64,000 nt of DNA from Gnetum montanum. Its lineage: Eukaryota > Streptophyta > Gnetopsida > Gnetales > Gnetaceae. The position numbers and the translations under genes were made by a program. Positions 58,217-64,000 of this stretch are shown here, one piece after another. The first letter of the stretch is position 1, and the number at the start of each line of letters is the position of its first letter. The notes under the pieces were generated by a model. It did no database searches. It saw only the letters and a program-made list of their open reading frames with translations, and had not been told where the DNA came from. The DNA is taken from NCBI GenBank assembly GCA_015680685.1, contig MNCI01004643.1, positions 369,600 through 433,599 of the forward strand. Reading direction: 5' to 3'.

Positions 58217-59010
58217 TGATGGGACGCGATATCACATGGGCCACGATATTGCATCCTCGCGATATCGTGGTGCGCCGCAATATCTATAAATAAGAGGCGG
58301 CTCTCCCTTGTTTTCCATCCTAGGCTTAGACTGTAGTGAAACTCTAGCAGATTGATCACTCCAGAGATAGAATATTTTCCATGTGCCCGTAGTAGGAGTC
58401 CTAAAGTGAATGGATCTTTATTCGAGCAGACATTGTACCTAAACATAAGTTTTTGTACGCCAATAAAGATGAACTTCCTAGATAAACCTTGCAGTGCATG
58501 GAATAGGCTAATTAGGATTATATTTATTATTATTTCCTATTTTCCATTTAAATGCTTTATTAGGAATTAATTTTTCTCAACCCTTCTCTCCTAGTTAAGT
58601 GTCTCAGTACGACCGCTTCGAGCATATGCGGTACGCGTGGTGATCCCAACAACGATTAGCGTTTGGTAACCACGATTGCATTGGTTTAGGGTGTGAACGG
58701 TAAGTGGGAACGGATGCTGACGCTAGGTTAATTCAGACTTAGTTAGTTAGTTAGAGTTAGTTAGTGAATCTCTTCAACCCTTCACCTCTCTAGCATAGGA
58801 GATAAAATAGAAAATCTATAAAAATCATACACCTTGGACTTACTTAATCATACACTGTGACAAATACAAGTAAGTCTGGGAAGACAACGAATAATTAGCC
58901 TTAAGTGTTCCATGAGGCGTGTAGGCACTTAGTCTGCGGAGTTCGACTGGATCACTCGTGTTATGCTCATATTCGTATGGTTGAGTGTAGGGGTACCTCA
59001 CCACTCATCA
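58217..59010 (+). repeat. 3' LTR of element 2
   Basis: Begins TGATGGGACGCG, ends CACTCATCA. Carries about four GATATC-like sites in U3 against about seven in the 5' LTR. The LTR frame is open at 58352-58570. Confidence 0.88.
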
Positions 59011-60589
59011 ACAACTGAGAGAGAAGAGAGAAAGAAGTGTTGTTGCTGCCAACGCCAAGATTGCACCTTTTGTTATCCCTCCATAAGTGTGCCATCGATC
59101 TCGTTCCTTGCATAGCTACTTCAGCATCACTCCATTCCAAGTGTTCTCTCCAGATCCAATCCATTGTTGCATGATTACCATTTGCACACACAACACAATC
59201 TTATATTAGCAAGGGTGAATGAATTTCAATGTAGTTGATACCTTGCTTCGGTGAAAGATCCATTGGCTAGGTTGTGGTATGGCTGATACAAGTCTAGAGA
59301 TATAATATTGATAACTACCGAAGGTATAGGGGTTAGGAGAAAATCGAAAAATTAGGCCCCGTACCCCCATGACTAATCACGAACCTTCGGTAGTGAAAGA
59401 ATAGAGAAGGAAAAGGAAGAAGAAAGAGGAAAAAAGAGACAAATAGGACATTGATGAAATGGATGTCAAGATGGAAATGAACAAAATAAAATGAATTGGA
59501 AAAATGATAAGGAAAAGAATTTAACTAATCACCAAATAGGAATGTCAGTGGGTCCTCCCCAAAGCAGGCTCATGCCCTTAATGCCCTAAAAAACCCACAT
59601 TCAAATAGTCCGTAGGCTCTGGGAATGTCATTTGGAACAAGATTGAAAGTCTTAACCACAAGAATTTACCAAAAAGAAAACAATGCGTCAACCAAAATAT
59701 ACACTAGTGATACAACCGGAAATGAGGTGAACAATGGAGAGAAGGATGGAGAGAAGAGAATGGAATGGAATCCCAAGAGCAAGGTGGTGTACAGCCCCTT
59801 ATGTGTTTCATGATTAATGTGACTTGGTAAATCTCATTCCAACTCTGGCCTCAAACCAACAACATCCAGTGACTTCGCATCAATGCATTCGGCCAATCCA
59901 TCCACTTGAATAACAAGGATGCATCTCCAAAGAGCCACCACCACTTCGACGAAACAAAGGAGGAAAGAATGGGAAGCAAGAAGGGCCTTAGTTAGAGGGA
60001 ACATTTTTAGTTCCATAACTAGTTCTTGTAGCCCAAGGGATTATTTTGTCTAAGGGGTGTGCTTTGAATTCTCACTTTTTCTCTTTTTTATTTTTCTTTT
60101 TTTATGTGCTTATGCGTGAGAACCACACCATGCAAAGACTTTGTTATTTTTATTGCTCAGCTTCCCGATAATTGGGTAATGTCGAAGCAGTAAGAAAACT
60201 CAAGAAGAAAACATCCAAGCACCCAAGAGAATGGCCAACAAAAATGCATCAAGCTCCCTTAAAGTCACACCCTTTTCAATCCTTGAGTCCTTCCTTAGTT
60301 TGAGAAATGCCCAGTCACTGATTCGTTAAAGTTCTTATTTAGAAAGGGAATGTATAGTTCCAAGCCAAGAGAGACCATAGAACTTGTGGATGTATGGATG
60401 AAGTGGACTCATTACCTGCTATATCAAAAGAACTATACCTTAGTATCAACATCATGACTTAAAGGTAAAAACCAAACATTAGCAATCAATATAAAAATAG
60501 TTCAGACCATCATGAAGAACACTTATTAGATGACAAACTTACAGGGTGGATAACACATGCACACACAAACAAAATGAAAAAGTATAACG
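59011..60589 (-). other. 3' non-coding region of element 3 (minus)
   Basis: Reverse complement of the region seen in elements 1 and 2. Holds the PPT-like motif at 59361-59378 and a small frame at 59191-58967 that is cut by element 2. No protein domain recognised. Confidence 0.7.
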
Positions 60590-60890
60590 ACGTTTAAAAA
60601 CAAAAACAAGAAAGTTAAAGAAATTTGTAAAACAAAAACAAGAAAAGTTAAAGAAATTTTTAAAACAAAAATGCGTAAGACAAAAACATGTAAAACAAAA
60701 ATGTGTAAAACAAAAACTTGTAAAACAAAAATGTGTAAAACAAAAACGTGGAAAAAAAACGTGTAAAACAAAAACGTGTAAGACAAAAATGTGTAAAACA
60801 AAAATGTGGAAAACAAAAACGTGTGTAAAACAAGAATGTGTAAAACAAAAATGTGGAAAAAAAACATGTAAAACAAAGACTAAAGAGAAC
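60590..60890 (-). repeat. TTTTACAC-type tandem array, about 16 units
   Basis: Seen on the + strand as GTGTAAAACAAAAA units with small variants. The largest of the three arrays in the window. Confidence 0.85.
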
Positions 60891-61035
60891 TGAGGGCCCC
60901 AAATGATTAGCATAGGTGGCCATCTCCCTCATGACTGAATTGCAAGGGAGAGATCCAAAATAATGAACGTCTATTTGAATTTCGTAAAAGTGCCCAACTT
61001 CTCCCCATTGATGTTCTCAGATTGAGGGGTGGAAG

Positions 61036-61911
61036 TCAACGACGCTCATACTCCAATGTATTTATGTCTTCGTTGTTAGCATGAGTTTTTCCCCCAGTTT
61101 GTTCCATGCATATTGGGTTGCTCTTTTGGCCAACTTTCAACCACGAGGTGTCTACTACTTGTGTGGTTGCTACATACAGGCACCTTTGTATTTGTGTTTC
61201 TAGGGCACACCGGTTACATGGAAGAGATGCTGAGCATTCCTCCATGCCATCACCCTCTGAGTCACTGTATGTGATGCATGGAACCTTCTTCTTCTCGATC
61301 TTTTAATAAATGTTTACCTTAGATATCTCCAAGGAAAGATCACGGATCCCTAGGCATGCATCTATCGTGCTTAGCCATGCCCTTTCCATTATAATTGGGA
61401 AGTCCCCTTCGTTGTTGTTGACCTCTATCACCAAGAAGTTAATTGGGTATGACCAACCACACATAGTGGTAACGATGTCTTCCACCAATCCCAAGGGAAT
61501 GGTGATGGACTGGTCTACCAGCTCTAGTTGAATGTTGCTCTTCTTAAGTTGAGGTAGGTTCCAGGCTTGATACATCTCTCATGAAATTAGGTTGACTCTG
61601 GAACTTGAGTCAAGAAAAGCCTTATGAGGTTCGTTCCCGGCAAATTGGAGGTAGATTAAGGGACTTCCAAGGTCAGTTAGTTTCCTGGGAAGGTGTCTTA
61701 CCTTGATCTAGTCGGTTACGGTATGTGTTAACATAACCATCTGCTTTGAGCTCTGATTTTGGTTTGAAGGGTGCTTCGAAGCCTTATGTGTTGGAGGAGC
61801 ATACCTAGACTCAACCGCTTGTTGTTGTGAGAGCTTGTCTGGGCTTTTGGTTCTGAAGAAAGGTCTTCTCTTTTTGTGGTTGTTAGAACCAGTAGCAGGT
61901 TGAATGTTCAT
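61036..61911 (-). pseudogene. Protease region of element 3
   Basis: Continues the gag frame through 61911-61708, 61575-61303 and 61245-61036. The active-site triad at 61611-61603 is D-S-S, as in element 1. The FLVIEV strand is kept and GRPWL reads RAWL. The frame ends in TGA at 61038-61036, at the same place as in element 1 and about 75 bp before the pol deletion. Stops within it show it is dead. Confidence 0.78.
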
Positions 61912-62331
61912 AGCTCTCGTAGCATTACATTGCTACAGTTGAGTGGGGAGTTCCCCTTGCATTGTTGGAGCAAGAGGTATGGGAACTATAGATGGAAGAG
62001 GTGCGGATGGAATAGGAGGATGGTATGGATATGGAGCATCTCCCGGAGGAGAAGGAGTCCTTCTAAAGTACTCCTAAACATGGTAGCGACGTTGGGGAGT
62101 TGTGTGACCCCTGGAGTCACTTGGAGAAATCAGCTACTACACGTAGTATCCATATGGGTCTGGCTACCGGTAAGGGTACTGTTGTTTCGGCAGTGGCATC
62201 CTCCATGACTGTGGGTATTTCCACTATTGATGTTGCCCGATGGGTTGTGGGGGAGTTCCACTTGGATAGTACGTCAATGGTTGGTGGAACTGTCTTTGGT
62301 TACCTTGGGGATAAGGTAACCTTCAGGGTGT

Positions 62332-64000
62332 CTACCGTTGGTTAAGTCTTAGGTTGAGTGCATACATCCCAGACTCTTGTAAATGTGAGATGATTGGACA
62401 ACATCCCTTAGGATGGTCATATTGGTAGATCTCACATCCACCGTCATTGTCTATGTCCGAATCCACAACCTCATCGGAGATAGTTATTTTCCCCTTACCC
62501 TTGTCATGTGCAGGGCCTGAATCTCTCCGCTTTTTCTTATCTTTGTCACTACTTCGTTCCTCCTTAGACTCCTCTATAATTTTGAGGACAGTTTCAAGTC
62601 TAGAGTCTAAGGAATCCCAGAATTGATCCACCTTAGTCGATACTTCGGTTGTTAGTTTTTGAATCGGCAAGGATTTTTTGTTCACCAACTCTTCGAGTGG
62701 TGACTCATCCTCTTCATCATAAAATTTCACTCCCTTCTTTCGAAGGGAGGGATCGCGGTTATATTCTTCCACGCTCTCTCTTTTTCGTAGCTCCCCTTCT
62801 TCTTTGACTACTTGCTCTAACAAGCAATGTATTTCATGGGCTCTAAGTTCTGATAGTCTACCTTGGGCATAAGTCCCAAGGGTTCTCATAGTTTCATACG
62901 TTAGCCCATCTATGATGTGGAGGAGTTGATCCTGCTGTGCGTAATCATGGCCTGGGCAATGATGTAACAATGCATAGTAGCGGCCCATGGCATCATCCAA
63001 GGGTTCATGAGTACCTTGCTTCCATCCTTGGATCTGCTTACGCAAGTTAGTCACTCTGGAGTATGTTTGATATTTATCGTTGAAGAGTTCTAACATCGTA
63101 CTCCACCTCCTCATGGTTTCCGATTCTAAGGACCGGTACCAATTCTCTACTTCTTTTATGAGTGTCCTAGGAAACAACTTTAGTTTCTGCCACTCGTTCT
63201 CTATGTTCTGCAAGGCGCAGGCATCGTGGAATGCCTGTAAATGATTTTTTGGATCTGTGTTGTATCCCCCTTCAAATCGTAGGATATTGTTCATATCTAA
63301 GCACTTGATCTGGCTATCCTTTAAATGCCTTGTTGGTATTCTCACTGCCTCCGTTATATTTAACATGCTCCGGGTGGCAAGTAGGGGTTCATCATGATCA
63401 TCTCTTTCATGATGTATATGATGTTTCCATTGTTCCCTACTTTCCCTTCATTCATGCTCTTGTCCTCTCTCTTAACTCTCTCATCGAGGTCTCTCATTTT
63501 GCCTACCTTTATCCTCACCATTATGTTCTTTGTGACTGTGCCCAGAGGTGGAAGGAGAGGGTGAATGATGTGAAGAAGGGGAAGAAGAAGGAGAACCATC
63601 GCCATGACGATGTTTCCTACCTTCTCTTCTGTGGCTTCGGCCTCGATTGTGATGACAATCAGAGTGCCCATCCTTATCATGTGTTGTTGTTCCCTCAGTG
63701 AATAGCTGGTGTTCATGGGGATCAGAACCAAGGTTGTGTATCGTGGAGCGTAGGTTCTGATATCCCACCTCCTCACTATCGTTAGGATGGGGAACATCTT
63801 TCAATAGCAAACCTGTTATAAGTGGTTCACCATCTCTGATTTCACTTAGGACGTGCGGGACCTCTTTGCCCTTCAACAGTGTATGTTGGCTCTCCTGCCT
63901 TGAGTCCCTCATACGTTGTGCGGATGTAGGATAGTAATCCCTTGTGTCAAAATCACCTATAACGTATTCAGCATAGAGCTGAGTCATGCCAATCTGTGCT
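62332..64000 (-). pseudogene. Gag of element 3 (5' end outside the window)
   Basis: The capsid-domain half is intact over 344 codons (63366-62332), the best preserved Gag of the family here. It includes the LIKEVENWYRSLE and RYYALLHHCPGHDY helices and the Cys-His box, whose second Cys reads Tyr (CEIYQYDH). The N-terminal half (63987-63481) ends in a stretch rich in His, Ser, Arg and Pro, with three stops before the capsid part. The same frame runs through both halves. Confidence 0.8.

Larger units (their letters stand above)
49175..59010 (+). mobile_element. Element 2: full-length gag-pol Ty3/gypsy (Athila-like) element
   Basis: A 9.8-kb element with two LTRs, a tRNA-Asp PBS, gag, PR, RT, RNase H and IN, and a 1.9-kb 3' region. 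Flanks GCAGC and ACAAC could be a 5-bp TSD altered by two G-to-A changes. The insertion split element 3. The LTRs differ at about 56 of roughly 727 positions by my count outside the palindrome array. About a dozen in-frame stops inactivate pol. There is no chromodomain and no third ORF. Confidence 0.88.
48980..64000 (-). mobile_element. Element 3: Gag-PR-only element, split by element 2, right end outside
   Basis: The internal region runs from 64000 down to 59011, then resumes at 49174-48980. Joining the two sides of element 2 restores sequence matching element 1 (31260-31480). Gag and PR lie in a single frame from 63987 to 61036 with nonsense codons but no frameshift. RT, RNase H and IN are absent at the same junction as in element 1. 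5' LTR, PBS and gag start are outside the window. Confidence 0.85.

Noticed and set aside
1-64000. tRNA, rRNA or snoRNA genes
   Set aside because: None recognised; the tRNA-Asp-like pieces are primer-binding sites of LTR elements.

Overview
The window is AT-rich nuclear DNA of a land plant. One host gene lies at the left edge, and the remaining ~60 kb is mostly old, nested and decayed retroelements plus endogenous pararetrovirus DNA. The evidence for a plant is a non-RD LRR receptor kinase with a GT-AG intron, Athila-type Ty3/gypsy elements primed by tRNA-Asp, and caulimovirid-like sequence. The viral relics and the decayed nested LTR elements fit a gymnosperm genome, but that is inference.

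Layout. 1-2868: 3' part of an LRR receptor-like kinase gene (19 LRRs, transmembrane helix, kinase split by one intron), broken by a single frameshift in the activation segment. 2869-5487: non-coding, with small tandem and inverted repeats. 5488-14175: two rearranged copies of an endogenous caulimovirid in opposite orientation. The + copy carries coat protein, protease, RT and RNase H. The - copy carries protease, an uncharacterised segment, movement protein, a coiled-coil segment and the coat-protein head. A dispersed direct repeat (3921-4250 and 14620-15000) brackets the pair. 14176-21616: non-coding DNA with one retrotransposon gag relic and degenerate repeats.

21617-64000 is a nest of LTR retrotransposons. 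Element 6 (-, LTR 21617-22491) is split by element 1 (+, 25200-32305, TSD ATAGT). Element 4 (+, 32902-44475) is a long Athila-type element with gag, PR, RT/RH, IN, a LINE fragment and an ORF3-like relic. Element 5 (-, LTR 44792-45684) is cut by element 3 (-, LTR 48105-48979, internal part running off the right edge). Element 3 is itself split by element 2 (+, 49175-59010), the only copy of its family here with a full gag-PR-RT-RH-IN frame.

The most interesting signal is the relationship of elements 1, 2 and 3. They share LTRs, tRNA-Asp priming and a 3' region. Elements 1 and 3 encode only Gag and a protease, and share three derived changes: the same ~2.9-kb deletion of RT, RNase H and integrase, the same terminal stop codon, and the same Gly-to-Ser change in the protease triad. 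They therefore look like copies of an amplified non-autonomous sublineage that would have depended on element-2-like partners. The family also carries variable arrays of CpG-containing palindromes just upstream of the TATA box, a tandem repeat that is longer in the deleted copies, three regularly placed polypurine-tract-like motifs, and a 72-codon ORF in the LTR that is open in all five LTRs. All copies here are inactivated by nonsense mutations.
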